Of a DNA stretch of 64,000 nucleotides, positions 50,054-59,184 are shown piece after piece. Location of the stretch: positions 62,001 through 126,000 of the forward strand of contig NZ_JACJTO010000004.1 in NCBI RefSeq assembly GCF_014698755.1. Reading direction: 5' to 3'. Positions within the stretch are counted from its first letter, which is position 1, and each line of letters opens with the position of its first letter. The DNA comes from Aphanizomenon flos-aquae FACHB-1287. GTDB taxonomy: Bacteria > Cyanobacteriota > Cyanobacteriia > Cyanobacteriales > Nostocaceae. A program made the translations under genes and the position numbers. The notes under the pieces are model-generated. The model was not told where the DNA came from. It was given only the letters and a program-made list of their open reading frames with translations, and made no database searches.

Positions 50054-50118
50054 ATATTTTTACCCAAATAAATTTGCAATTTTGTAGAATATTCCTACTA
50101 TATCTACCTTTCTACAAT

Positions 50119-50172
50119 TGGTCGTCAGTTGTCAGTGGTCAATTGTCAGTGGTCAGTTGTTGGTTGTTTGTT
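50119..50172. repeat. Short TCAGTTG/TCAGTGG repeats upstream of GH57
   Basis: GTCAGTTGTCAGTGGTCAATT-like units (written here as GTCAGTTG, TCAGTGG, TCAATTG) occupy the shared upstream region of the GH57 gene and the cax gene. They belong to the same repeat family as those after carB. Confidence 0.8.
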
Positions 50173-50295
50173 GAAAACAATTAAAAAATAACTGACTTAC
50201 CCATTACCAATTTCATCTCCGACAGATATGATAAGTATTCAAATGCACATGATATTTTAGCCATTGTGTAGAAATCCCTTAAACTAAAGGTAAAA

Positions 50296-51378
50296 ATGTC
50301 AATCAAGAACATTATTTTCAGCGTGCTGCTGCTATTTATACCCATATCCTTAGCAGCCCACTTTTTAGAATGGGGAGACCTGATAGTTTTCATCACCGCA
50401 GCCTTAGCTATTCTCCCCCTAGCAGCTTGGATGGGAACTGCTACGGAAGAAATCGCCGTAGTCGTCGGACCAGGAATAGGCGGGTTTTTAAACGCAACTT
50501 TTGGCAATGCTACAGAATTGATTATTGCCTTAGTTGCCCTGAACGCAGGTTTAATAGATGTCGTCAAAGCCAGTATTACTGGATCAATTATTAGTAACTT
50601 ACTCCTAGTTATGGGTTTATCCATGCTATTAGGGGGAATCCGTTACAAAGAACAAACATTTGAATCAGTTGTAGCACGGGTAAATGCTTCCTCCATGAAT
50701 TTGGCAGTAATTGCTATTTTGTTACCAACAGCAATGAACTATACCTCCATCGGTATTAGCGAAACAACGGTGCAGAATCTTTCCCTAGCTGTGGCTGTGG
50801 TCTTAATTCTAGTTTACGGCTTAACACTACTATTTTCTATGAAAACTCATGCTTATTTGTATGAAGTTGGTGTAGCAGAAATAGAGGCACAAGAGGAAGT
50901 TACCCATACAAAACCAAATATCTGGTTATGGAGTGGTGTCCTTTTAGTTTGTACTCTGTTAGTTGCCTTTGAGTCAGAATTATTAGTTGGCTCTTTAGAA
51001 GTCGCTACATCTAAACTAGGCTTAAGTTCACTATTTACTGGCGTAATTTTAGTTCCCATTATTGGTAATGCTGCTGAACACGCTACCGCAGTCACTGTAG
51101 CTATGAAGAATAAAATGGATCTTTCCATGTCTGTCGCTGTGGGTTCAAGTATGCAAATTGCCCTATTTGTGGCCCCAGTTTTAGTAATTGCCGGTTGGGT
51201 AATTGGTCAACCAATGGATTTAGATTTTAACCCCTTTGAATTAGTAGCTGTTGCTGTATCAGTTTTAATTGCTAATAGCATTAGTTCTGATGGTAAATCT
51301 AATTGGTTAGAAGGAACATTACTCCTAGCAGCTTATACTGTCTTGGGTTTTGCCTTCTACTTCCATCCAGTTACATAA
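50296..51378 (+). CDS. cax: Calcium/proton exchanger Cax
   Basis: Cax exports Ca2+ (or Mn2+) in exchange for H+. Two alpha-repeat motifs are clear: GGFLNATFGNATELIIALVA near residue 68 and PIIGNAAEHATAVTVAMKNK near residue 255, each with the Glu that binds the ion. Eleven hydrophobic helices fit the 360-residue length. VGVAEIEAQEEVTHTKP is the acidic loop between halves. It diverges from the GH57 gene and ends 90 bp before a good intrinsic terminator. Confidence 0.96.
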   Translation: MSIKNIIFSVLLLFIPISLAAHFLEWGDLIVFITAALAILPLAAWMGTATEEIAVVVGPGIGGFLNATFGNATELIIALVALNAGLIDVVKASITGSIISNLLLVMGLSMLLGGIRYKEQTFESVVARVNASSMNLAVIAILLPTAMNYTSIGISETTVQNLSLAVAVVLILVYGLTLLFSMKTHAYLYEVGVAEIEAQEEVTHTKPNIWLWSGVLLVCTLLVAFESELLVGSLEVATSKLGLSSLFTGVILVPIIGNAAEHATAVTVAMKNKMDLSMSVAVGSSMQIALFVAPVLVIAGWVIGQPMDLDFNPFELVAVAVSVLIANSISSDGKSNWLEGTLLLAAYTVLGFAFYFHPVT

Positions 51379-51467
51379 GGTATGGGTTAATTACATTGTA
51401 CCACCGTGGTAATCTCTTTCCTTAATTTCTGGCAAGTACCACAACAAATTTATTAAAGATTTGATCC

Positions 51468-51495
51468 TCCCAATCTCATCAATTGGGATTTTTTT
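51468..51495 (+). terminator. Rho-independent terminator of cax
   Basis: TCCCAAT (51468-51474) and ATTGGGA (51482-51488) form a perfect stem with a 7-base loop, followed by seven T residues. Confidence 0.92.
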
Positions 51496-51961
51496 ATCCT
51501 CTAACTAGCCTTAAATACGGTCATTTTGCTTGATTCCTCTATTTATTTACGTCGGGAGGGAATAGAAAGAATATGAGCGTGTACTGAGTTTTATTCCCAA
51601 ACAAAGAGGAGTTCTATATTTGATTTAATATGTTAACTCTCTCAAGATAGATGACTAAAGTTAATAATTATTATAGTCTCAAATCAAATCATCCTTCTGA
51701 TATAAATCACTAGATTGATTAAAAGGATCTTTCCTGACAATTCCAATTCAATGTAATACTCTTCCGTTAAATAAATGTTGGATTAACTGGCAATATCACC
51801 CAAAATTATCAAGTATGTTATTGGGTTATAGAGTCTCTTCGTTATGAAATAAAAGAACTCTACCCCCAACTACCTCCCAATATTAAACGAACAAACAACT
51901 TATGGCAACTGACAAACAGTTACTAGCAATTCTCAATGTATCTTGATCATGATCTTTAAAA
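51496..51961. other. Gene-free region with a possible coding remnant
   Basis: No full gene is seen. An in-frame stretch of about 50 codons without a start (about 51769-51923) ends YEIKELYPQLPPNIKRTNNL and looks protein-like. It may be the remnant of a decayed gene. A GAGGAG motif near 51606 is not followed by a usable start. Confidence 0.3.
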
Positions 51962-52507
51962 ATGACTGACATCGGACTAATATTGAATCTAAAACCACCA
52001 AACATGACCTATTTTCTCCTACAAAGGGTCTTTACCTTAGAAAATGGTGTCCGTCTAAACAATTATCAATCAAATAAGTTAAATATTGATCCTCAAATCA
52101 CACCACCAGAATTTACTCAAACACTTAGCCCCTCTCCTACTCATTATTCAAAGCTTTCATTTCGACGGTATAAAATTCTTGAGGAAATAGCACAAAAACA
52201 TAAGTCCGTCAATTCTTTTGAATTAGCTGATGCTGGTAATATCCCCTTGGTAGGGAAAAGAGGTATTCAGGTATCAATAAAATATGGAGAAACTGATAAC
52301 AAAACCATGCCTGTAATTGCCTTTGGTAGTTCAGGTATATCTGTCAAAATTTTACAAAAACTGTTAATTTGTAATGGTTATGGAGTACCCCCTGATGGAC
52401 TTTTTGGACCAATGACGGAAAGTGCTGTGAAAGCTTTTCAAAATCGTCGCCGTCTCCCAATAGATGGGGTCGTTGGTCAAAAAACTTGGTGGGAACTAAC
52501 AATCTAA
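51962..52507 (+). CDS. Peptidoglycan-binding domain protein (PG_binding_1)
   Basis: The C-terminal 65 residues form a complete peptidoglycan-binding repeat: PVIAFGSSGISVKILQKLLI, then NGYGVPPDGLFGPMTESAVK and AFQNRRRLPIDGVVGQKTWW. This three-helix module binds the cell wall. The first 115 residues have no recognised domain and no clear signal peptide. The start codon is uncertain; the ATG at 51962 has no good Shine-Dalgarno, and one at 52004 is possible. Heptamer repeats begin right after the stop codon. Confidence 0.8.
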   Translation: MTDIGLILNLKPPNMTYFLLQRVFTLENGVRLNNYQSNKLNIDPQITPPEFTQTLSPSPTHYSKLSFRRYKILEEIAQKHKSVNSFELADAGNIPLVGKRGIQVSIKYGETDNKTMPVIAFGSSGISVKILQKLLICNGYGVPPDGLFGPMTESAVKAFQNRRRLPIDGVVGQKTWWELTI

Positions 52508-52508
52508 T

Positions 52509-52573
52509 TTGTCAGTTGTTAGTTGTTAGTTGTCAGTTGTTAGTTGTCAGTTGTTAGTTGTCAGTTGTTAGTT
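52509..52573. repeat. TCAGTTGTTAGTTG repeats after the peptidoglycan-binding gene
   Basis: About nine 7-bp units alternating TCAGTTG and TTAGTTG fill the gap to map, which converges from the right. No complementary CCACTGA block is present here. Confidence 0.9.
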
Positions 52574-52614
52574 TTTAGTAATTATCCCAACTATAAAAAT
52601 CATAAAAATCATAG

Positions 52615-53448
52615 TTAAAGATTATTTCTATCAGTTAAAATTTCATAACCACTATCTGTAACTAATACAGTATGCTCAAACTGAGCAGATAAAGCATTAT
52701 CGACTGTTACCGCAGTCCATCTATCAGCTAAAATTCTAGTATTTTTAGAACCAGCATTTAAAATCGGTTCAATCGCTAAAGTCATCCCTGAACGTAATTT
52801 TACATTTGGTATCTCACGAGTCCGATAGTTAAAAACCGCTGGTTCTTCATGTAAATTTCTACCCACACCATGACCAGTAAATTGCTCCACCACCGTAAAA
52901 CCATTGGCTTTTACATGATCTTCAATTGCACCCGCAATCTCTGTCAAATGTACACCAGCCTTTACCTGTTCAATCCCTTTGTATAAAGATTCCTCAGCTA
53001 TTTTAATTAGTCTCCCAGCTTCATCAGTGACATTCCCGACAGCAATAGTAATACATGAATCACCGTGAAAACCTTGGTAGTAAGCTCCTGTATCAACTTT
53101 TAAAACGTCCCCACTCCGAATTATCTTTTTAGGGCTGGGAATCCCATGGACAACCTCATTATTAATACTAGAGCAAATAGAGGCGGGAAAACCATGGTAT
53201 CCTTTAAAACTAGGAGTTGCATCCATTTCCCGGATACGTTTTTCAGCATAAGCATCTAAATCAGCCGTGGTCATTCCTGGTTGCACTAGCTCAGAAATTT
53301 CTTTGAGGACAGTTGCGACAATCTTAGCTGATTGCCGCATAATTTCGATTTCGCGGGGTGATTTAATTTCAATCCCTCTCCGTTGTTGTTTTTCGGGTTT
53401 TGGCTCGACTGGCTGCGAAAGTAGGCTGGTGAAAATATTCATCATCAA
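52615..53448 (-). CDS. map: Type I methionine aminopeptidase
   Basis: Map removes the initiator methionine from new proteins. The metal ligands are visible in [20 protein letters not shown] (two Asp), [15 protein letters not shown] (His), TLAIEPILN (Glu) and [10 protein letters not shown] (Glu). The N-terminal part has [20 protein letters not shown]. The 277-residue form has an extra 28-residue N-terminus; a start nearer the conserved domain is possible. Cyanobacteria usually have several map copies. Confidence 0.96.
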   Translation of the reverse strand: MMMNIFTSLLSQPVEPKPEKQQRRGIEIKSPREIEIMRQSAKIVATVLKEISELVQPGMTTADLDAYAEKRIREMDATPSFKGYHGFPASICSSINNEVVHGIPSPKKIIRSGDVLKVDTGAYYQGFHGDSCITIAVGNVTDEAGRLIKIAEESLYKGIEQVKAGVHLTEIAGAIEDHVKANGFTVVEQFTGHGVGRNLHEEPAVFNYRTREIPNVKLRSGMTLAIEPILNAGSKNTRILADRWTAVTVDNALSAQFEHTVLVTDSGYEILTDRNNL

Positions 53449-53978
53449 ATTTAGGAATGATTGGTGCTTTACTGATTAAGTGTGAAGTTGTTGAGATTTA
53501 TTGCCAAAAATATCTATATTTACGTTAACTTATTTTTGCGTCTTTAGGAAAACACAGATATTTATCCGGTTAATTCTGGTCTATGTCAACAAACGGACAT
53601 AAATGATTATCTATTACAATTAATTTGTCCCCATTTTTGTGGTTGGTATTCTTATGGGCCGCACAGACGGGGGAAATACTAGGGGTGTGGAGAAAATTTT
53701 GGAGAAGCTTAAAAGGTAAGAGGAGTAAGGATTACAGCGATTTAGAGTAGTTTTTTTGGAGAAAAATTTGTCCGTAACTCAAAAAATTCACAAATGGGGG
53801 GGTAAAACGTCTAAATAGTGTGGGGTATGTTATCGGAAGCACCCTCTAAACTATAACTATATATTTAGTGCTATCGCTTAATCTTGTAGAGTTAATAAAC
53901 TAACCCACCACATTGTATTAGACTTTAATTAAGTGATTAATCATGGTTGAATAGATATTTAGACCTTACACTTATCTG
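53449..53978. other. Gene-free region between map and the M16 peptidase gene
   Basis: The 530 bp lie upstream of map and downstream of the M16 gene, both on the minus strand. I see no gene, RNA or known repeat. Two similar blocks, ACGGACATAAATGATTATCT near 53594 and GACAAATT-like text nearby, looked transposon-like but could not be supported. Confidence 0.35.
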
Positions 53979-56819
53979 TCATAATGCTTCTTTGATGTTT
54001 CTATGGATAAGAATTGGTGGACCCGCTGTCACAACAACAATTTTATCAGCGTGAAGCAATTCACGAGCAGCCTGATTAACTTGACTTAAGTTAACTTGTT
54101 CTATTTTACTAATAAATGATTGCAATTCTATCTGATTCAAACCATAAACCTCATTCATGACCATTTTCTGGCTTAACTGTTCAGGATTGGCTAAGGAAAT
54201 ATTATAATTGCTGATTAAATTGCGTTTTGCTGTCTCCACCTCCCTTGCTGTCACACCTTGTTGATGAACTTGTTTTAAAAGGTTACGGGTACTGGAAATC
54301 GCTTTCCTTGTGTCTTCTGGACTAGTTTGCATTTCAATCAGAAATATACCAGCATTCTTACCTGTAATGAAATTACTATAAATTCCGTAGGTTAAGCCTT
54401 GATGGTCTCGCACTTCCGCCCCCAGTCTACTCGATAATGTATCACCTCCGAGAATTTGATTCAATACCATTGCCGCATAGAATCGTTTATCTTGACGACT
54501 AATTCCAGTATAACCCATATAAGTAATCGCTTGGGGTTTACCAGATACAACAGGATTAACACTAATTACATTTTTTGGCATCTCCACTTTGGGATATTTT
54601 ACCATTGGTGGTTTACCTTTAACTTGCCAATCTCCTAATTGTGTTTGAATGAGCGATCGCACTTTGTTAACATCAAAATCGCCTACAATTGCTAAAACTG
54701 TGGTATCAGGACGATAATGTTGTGCTTTAAATCTCATTACGTCTTGACGTTGAATCTGTCCAATGCTTTCCGCTGTTGGAAAAGTATGTAATGGGTGTTT
54801 TCTCGGATAAATAGACTGAACAAAGATACGATTTGCTACCTTATCAGGATCATCCAAATCGGAATTTAAAGAAGTTAAAGCTTGTTGCAGTGAAAGCTTA
54901 AACTCCTTTTCTGGAAATGTACTATTTATCATCACATCTGTCAACGTTCCCAACAAAACGGGTAAATCTACCGCTAAACTACTACCTTTAATCCGTACAC
55001 CCTCAAGAGAAGCTTCAAAGTTCAAATTCGCGCCTTTTGCCTCTAATTCTCCAGCAATAGTTCCCATATCTTTGGTTTTCGTGCCATTCATCAGATTTGT
55101 TGCTACTAAGGACGCTAATCCTCCTTGATGATCTGGCTCAAATTCGGTCCCAGCTTTAATATATCCGCTTAAAGTTACTGTTGGTGTGGTTGTATCTGGT
55201 AGTAGTAATATACGTAATCCATTAGCCAATTGTAATTGCTGAGGTATTTGTCTTTTCTCCGTTTTGGGTAATATATCTAAAGGTGGTAAATATTTCTTAA
55301 CTTCTGTCGGAACTACGGCCACATCAACAGCAAAATCCTCTTGTATTGGTGTTGAATAAGATAAACTTCGACTTGTTTCTACTGATTTAGTAGGTTCAAA
55401 AAATCCGACTTTCCTGGATTCTGGTTGCAAGTATTTATTGATGACTTTAATTACATCACTAGCTTTAACCTTCCGAATATTCACTAAGTGATTTTCTGTA
55501 TACTGGTAATTATTCGTCGTAATTTGATCATTACCCAATTGCATAGCTTGACTAGTAATATCACGAGCATTTAAAATCACTGAAGCCGTGATTTGAGTTT
55601 TTGCTCGTTCCACTTGTGCCTCTGTCACACCGATTTTAGCAAGTTTCTCCAAAGACTTGATGATTGCTACATCAACCTTAGTTAAATCCTGATTTTCCAT
55701 ACCAGTAACCAATATTTCATACCAACCACCTGCCCGTAAACTAGCTACATTGCCAGAAATATCACTAGCTAAACCCGATGCTACCAAATTCTGATATAAG
55801 TAAGAATTTTTACCCGCAGTTAAAATATAATCCATAACTTCCAGAGCAGGAATATCCGGTTGATTGATTGGAGGAAGTGGATAAATCAGTTTTAGTAATG
55901 GGTTTCCCCCCGGTTCTTGCAATTTAATCGCAGGTGTAGGAGTAGTATGAGGAGATGCAATTGTGAGATTATGGGGTGAATATTGGCCTTTAGGGATTTT
56001 ACCAAAAATAGCTTGGACACTTTTCAAAGTTGCTGCGGTGTCAAAATCTCCGACAATGACCAAAACAGCATTATCAGGACTATAGAACTTTTGGTAATAT
56101 TCTCGCACTTGGTCAACCGTGAATTTTTCCACATCAGCCTTCGTGCCACCAACTGGTAATCTATAAGCATGATGAGGAAAAGTAGACATCATTACAGCAC
56201 GATTTAGCCTATATTCTGGACTATTTTCATAACCCTGTAATTCAGAAATAACCACTCGCTGTTCACTAGCTAATTGTTGAGAATCTATCAGCAAATTTTT
56301 CATCCTATCGGCTTCTAATGTCAATAGGGCGGTGAGTTTATCCCGTTCCGCAGTATTATAATATGCAGTTTGGTCATAACTGGTAAAAGCATTAGAATCA
56401 CTACCTAAAGCATTAAATAATCGCCCGAATTGAATAGGACGATTGTTAGTACCTTTAAACATAATATGTTCTAATTGATGAGCAATACCATTAACTCCAG
56501 GTGCTTCTTGACCTGAGCCAAATTTGTACCATAGCTGGACTGTCACCACAGGAGCATTATGAACCTCCTTAGTGATCACAGTTAACCCATTATTGAGAAC
56601 TGTTTTCCGAACATTTGCTGTAATGGCGAGATTTAATATTTCTTTAGTGACTGGTGTTTTATGAGATTTTTCTGGATAGGAATTGTGATAACGGGTGGAA
56701 AAATACACCCCTTCTCCACTTAAAGCAGCATCGTGATTGAACACAAAAGCCCCTATTACCCAGATACTCAAGATAACTAAAGAAAAGCGATGTCGTTGTG
56801 CGGTCGAGAAAAAAGACAT
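53979..56819 (-). CDS. M16-family zinc peptidase, two fused halves
   Basis: M16 peptidases (pitrilysin/processing peptidase family) degrade peptides in a clam-shell of two halves. The catalytic HX2EH motif is in GIAHQLEHIMFKGTNNRP near residue 113, and the distal Glu is in EADRMKNLLIDSQQLASE. The second half (from about residue 500) has the partner fold without the zinc motif (LPDTTTPTVTLSGYIKAGTE, HQGGLASLVATNLMNGT). The N-terminus (FSLVILSIWVIGAFVFNHDA) is a signal peptide or anchor, so it acts in the periplasm. With 946 residues both halves are in one chain; in many bacteria they are separate genes. Confidence 0.94.
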   Translation of the reverse strand: MSFFSTAQRHRFSLVILSIWVIGAFVFNHDAALSGEGVYFSTRYHNSYPEKSHKTPVTKEILNLAITANVRKTVLNNGLTVITKEVHNAPVVTVQLWYKFGSGQEAPGVNGIAHQLEHIMFKGTNNRPIQFGRLFNALGSDSNAFTSYDQTAYYNTAERDKLTALLTLEADRMKNLLIDSQQLASEQRVVISELQGYENSPEYRLNRAVMMSTFPHHAYRLPVGGTKADVEKFTVDQVREYYQKFYSPDNAVLVIVGDFDTAATLKSVQAIFGKIPKGQYSPHNLTIASPHTTPTPAIKLQEPGGNPLLKLIYPLPPINQPDIPALEVMDYILTAGKNSYLYQNLVASGLASDISGNVASLRAGGWYEILVTGMENQDLTKVDVAIIKSLEKLAKIGVTEAQVERAKTQITASVILNARDITSQAMQLGNDQITTNNYQYTENHLVNIRKVKASDVIKVINKYLQPESRKVGFFEPTKSVETSRSLSYSTPIQEDFAVDVAVVPTEVKKYLPPLDILPKTEKRQIPQQLQLANGLRILLLPDTTTPTVTLSGYIKAGTEFEPDHQGGLASLVATNLMNGTKTKDMGTIAGELEAKGANLNFEASLEGVRIKGSSLAVDLPVLLGTLTDVMINSTFPEKEFKLSLQQALTSLNSDLDDPDKVANRIFVQSIYPRKHPLHTFPTAESIGQIQRQDVMRFKAQHYRPDTTVLAIVGDFDVNKVRSLIQTQLGDWQVKGKPPMVKYPKVEMPKNVISVNPVVSGKPQAITYMGYTGISRQDKRFYAAMVLNQILGGDTLSSRLGAEVRDHQGLTYGIYSNFITGKNAGIFLIEMQTSPEDTRKAISSTRNLLKQVHQQGVTAREVETAKRNLISNYNISLANPEQLSQKMVMNEVYGLNQIELQSFISKIEQVNLSQVNQAARELLHADKIVVVTAGPPILIHRNIKEAL

Positions 56820-56955
56820 ATCTTTGGCGATTAGATATATGTAATTTAAGTTACATACATTGATGGACTAGAAAAATTGGCAAATGTTTCTGCACCTCAT
56901 AGAAACTAAAAATACCTGTAGGTTAGATTCAGCGACATAGCGACCTAACATGAGT

Positions 56956-57006
56956 GTTGGGTTATGACTTGTCACATTTCGTGAATATGCTTTAACCCAA
57001 CCTACA
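56956..57006. repeat. GTTGGGTTA-TAACCCAAC hairpin repeat
   Basis: A perfect 9-bp inverted repeat (56956-56964 and 56993-57001) is followed by CTACA. A related TGTAGGTTAG lies just before it at 56917-56926. It is the same palindrome type as at 28619-28648, in the gap upstream of the M16 gene. Confidence 0.65.
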
Positions 57007-57091
57007 AATCAATGTTTTTCCACATTGGAAAAGGCATTGTCAAAGGGAAGAGTATTGTATCACTCAAAAAGCATTAATAATAATTTTCAGC

Positions 57092-57514
57092 CTATTTATT
57101 CAAAAACCGTAAAAATTCTAGAGGTAAACCATCAAAATCAGCGATAAACGCGACTTCTAAGATATTATCACCGATTTGCTGCTGTGTAGGCTCTAAAAGA
57201 ATCTTCAGAGGTGGTAAATTTTCTATCGCAGCTAACCGTATTTTTAAACTTTCTAACCAAGTGGGTAAATCTGGTGTAATCTGACTTAGATCAAAAGCTA
57301 GATGATAATAACCGACATAATGTTCATCATCAAAAGCATCTGGGGCTGGTTTGGGTTGGGGAATTTGGATAAGTTCAATTCGGGTATCTAAACCTTCCAA
57401 CCAGCAAGCTAGAGTATAACCAGTAGTAAAGCGCTCACCCACCGTAAACCCTAGCTGTTCATAAAAAGCGATCGCTAAATGGATATTTGCTGTTCTAATA
57501 GAAGCATGATGCAT
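57092..57514 (-). CDS. VOC-family (glyoxalase/dioxygenase-like) protein
   Basis: VOC proteins use paired beta-alpha-beta-beta-beta units to bind a metal ion. The start MHHASIRTANIHLAIAFYEQ and LGFTVGERFT is the classical first unit. YYHLAFDLSQ and the C-terminal ILEVAFIADFDGLPLEFLRF form the second, ending with the ligand-bearing Glu position. At 140 residues it is a single-domain protein. Substrate is unknown. It is the downstream partner of the TIGR02652-type gene on the minus strand, separated by a repeat array. Confidence 0.88.
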   Translation of the reverse strand: MHHASIRTANIHLAIAFYEQLGFTVGERFTTGYTLACWLEGLDTRIELIQIPQPKPAPDAFDDEHYVGYYHLAFDLSQITPDLPTWLESLKIRLAAIENLPPLKILLEPTQQQIGDNILEVAFIADFDGLPLEFLRFLNK

Positions 57515-57530
57515 AATTTTCTCAGTTATT

Positions 57531-57590
57531 GGTCGTCAGTTGCCAGTTGTTAGTTCCTTCTGTCACTGACCACTGACCACTGACAACTAA
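57531..57590. repeat. TCAGTTG and CCACTGA repeats between two minus-strand genes
   Basis: GTCAGTTGCCAGTTG-type units and three CCACTGA units face each other across a short spacer and can pair. The array fills the gap between the TIGR02652-type gene and the VOC gene. Confidence 0.85.
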
Positions 57591-57593
57591 ATA

Positions 57594-58109
57594 TCACTCA
57601 AACAACCGGAAATATGGATAACGCACCGGTACACCAGGTTCTTTATCCAAATCAAAGTTAATTACTTCCCAGCAAGGTTCTGTAGCAGCATCAGAGCTAA
57701 ACTCCACAGGTAAGCCATATAATCGCGCCCCCGTAGTAACTTCCCCTTGTCCAGAGCGCCAAGGTGTACTTCGCTCCAAATAGCCACTCATTAACTCTTG
57801 ATAACGGTTAGCCACAATTATCCTCGTAGCCCGATAACCTTGAGTATAAAGCTTATCTAAAGCTTCATGAATTTCAAAGCGAATCCCATCAGGATGAGTA
57901 TGTTGACGATACCACTCACCATCCCATCTGCGCCAGTGACGACCGGACTGTAAATGAACCAACTCCCCAGTTTGAGGTTCAGCTTCAAATGCACCATGAC
58001 GAGGACACAAATAAGTATCCGTCAGTGTCAACGCTGAAATATTTTGGCGACAGTGGGGACACTGTATTTCAGGGCCAAATATCGGGTACTGAAAGCCTGG
58101 ATTGATCAT
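57594..58109 (-). CDS. TIGR02652-type cyanobacterial protein with CPHC zinc-like motif
   Basis: The protein matches my memory of the cyanobacterial TIGR02652 family, whose function is unknown. The N-terminus MINPGFQYPIFGPEIQCPHC carries a CPHC, and the following YLCPRHGAF gives a second Cys and His, so a zinc ribbon is likely. RWDGEWYRQHTHPDGIRFEI and GYRATRIIVANRYQELMSGY are other conserved-looking parts. I started at the ATG at 58109 (171 residues); a start at 58151 is open but weak. It diverges from the gamma-carbonic anhydrase-like gene. Confidence 0.82.
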   Translation of the reverse strand: MINPGFQYPIFGPEIQCPHCRQNISALTLTDTYLCPRHGAFEAEPQTGELVHLQSGRHWRRWDGEWYRQHTHPDGIRFEIHEALDKLYTQGYRATRIIVANRYQELMSGYLERSTPWRSGQGEVTTGARLYGLPVEFSSDAATEPCWEVINFDLDKEPGVPVRYPYFRLFE

Positions 58110-58351
58110 GAAGTGAGTATAAACATAGTATTGTTTTTGTGTCAGCACCAATAGGGTTAACTTTACACTCTGGTTTTGCTACTTTAGATAAGTTCCTCAC
58201 TGGTATATTTAAAGGTAAAGATAGTTCCTGAGAACAAGTTTCACGACCGTCTGACCAGAAAAGGCCAAAGCCATGATATTTTGGTTTTATAACCAGCCTT
58301 CAAGGTTGGAGTTTCTCCAGTAGTCCACAGGTACTATATTTATATTCTATC

Positions 58352-58855
58352 GTGTCTATCTCTTCTGGCTGGAAATCTCCTGAAATTTCTCAAGCTGCTT
58401 TTGTGGCAGCCAATGCTGTGATTATTGGTTCTGTAAGCATAGCAGCTAGAGCCAGTATTTGGTATGGCTCTGTAGTTAGAGGTGATATAGAACGGATTGA
58501 AATTGGTGAATGTACAAATATTCAAGACGGGGCTATTCTCCATAGCGACCCTGGTATGCCAACTATCTTAGAAGATCATGTTACTGTTGGACATCGGGCT
58601 GTTATACATTCTGCTTATGTTGAACGTGGTAGTTTAATTGGTATTGGTGCAATTGTCTTAAATGGTGTTAGGGTTGGCACAGGTAGCATTATTGGTGCAG
58701 GTGCAGTAGTTACTAAAAATGTACCCCCAGGTTCTCTAGTTGTCGGTCTCCCCGGTAAGGTCATTCGTCAACTTACTAGCACTGAAATCACCGAACTGAT
58801 TGAACACGCCGAAAAATACTATCAATTAGCCCTATTTCATGCTACTAATGGGTAA
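58352..58855 (+). CDS. Gamma-carbonic anhydrase-like left-handed beta-helix protein
   Basis: The 167-residue protein consists of hexapeptide repeats forming a left-handed beta helix. [40 protein letters not shown] and [20 protein letters not shown] are typical of the gamma-carbonic anhydrase/YrdA family. His residues in [11 protein letters not shown] occupy metal-ligand positions, and [18 protein letters not shown] is the standard closing helix. It may bind zinc without proven carbonic anhydrase activity. The start is a GTG (58352). It is not in a ccm cluster, so a carboxysome role (CcmM) is not indicated. Confidence 0.88.
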   Translation: MSISSGWKSPEISQAAFVAANAVIIGSVSIAARASIWYGSVVRGDIERIEIGECTNIQDGAILHSDPGMPTILEDHVTVGHRAVIHSAYVERGSLIGIGAIVLNGVRVGTGSIIGAGAVVTKNVPPGSLVVGLPGKVIRQLTSTEITELIEHAEKYYQLALFHATNG

Positions 58856-58893
58856 CTGACCACGAACCACTAACCACTAACCACTGACAACTA
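58856..58893. repeat. CCACTAA/CCACTGA repeats after the carbonic anhydrase-like gene
   Basis: About five heptamers of the CCACTAA/CCACTGA type start directly after the TAA stop codon. Confidence 0.8.
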
Positions 58894-58999
58894 ACTTTTG
58901 ATATAGAGGCTTGAAAAAATTGCCCACTTTAGATCACAATAAGAGTTGAGATCTGTTGGCAAAACTTAAGCTCTTTTAATTTACAGAGGATTTCTAAAT

Positions 59000-59110
59000 A
59001 TGGACATTGATAATCGTGTATTATTTGTTTTAGCACCTATAGCAATCGCTGCCGGTTGGGCTGTTTTCAATATCGGCGCTGCTGCTATTAGACAAATACA
59101 AAACTTTTTG
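59000..59110 (+). CDS. psbY: Photosystem II protein PsbY (C-terminus apparently frameshifted)
   Basis: PsbY is a single-span thylakoid subunit at the edge of photosystem II near cytochrome b559. The frame reads [20 protein letters not shown] followed by [16 protein letters not shown] and TGA, 36 residues with one membrane helix. One base lower in the run of A residues near 59100 is expected: adding one A would give [11 protein letters not shown] and a TAA at 59123, a 41-residue protein of normal length. AGAGGA lies 12-17 bases before the ATG. The C-terminal change may be a true deletion or a sequencing error in a homopolymer. Identification rests on the well-known VLAPI-GWAVFNI core. Confidence 0.85.
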
Positions 59111-59156
59111 AGCAAAGAAGCGTAATTTACATGAAAGGTGACAGGGGAGAGGGGAA

Positions 59157-59178
59157 AATTACCAATTACCAATTACCA
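59157..59178. repeat. AATTACC heptamers upstream of folC
   Basis: Three copies of AATTACC, the reverse complement of the GGTAATT phase of the TTGGTAA array at 25155, lie 7-28 bases before the chosen folC start. They would be translated if the longer start at 59131 were used. Confidence 0.8.
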
Positions 59179-59184
59179 GTTCCC

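Noticed and set aside
53580-53770. GACAAATT and ACGGACATAAATG blocks resembling Tn7-like/CAST transposon ends.
   Set aside because: No terminal inverted repeat, target duplication or cargo could be traced, and similarity rests on a few bases.
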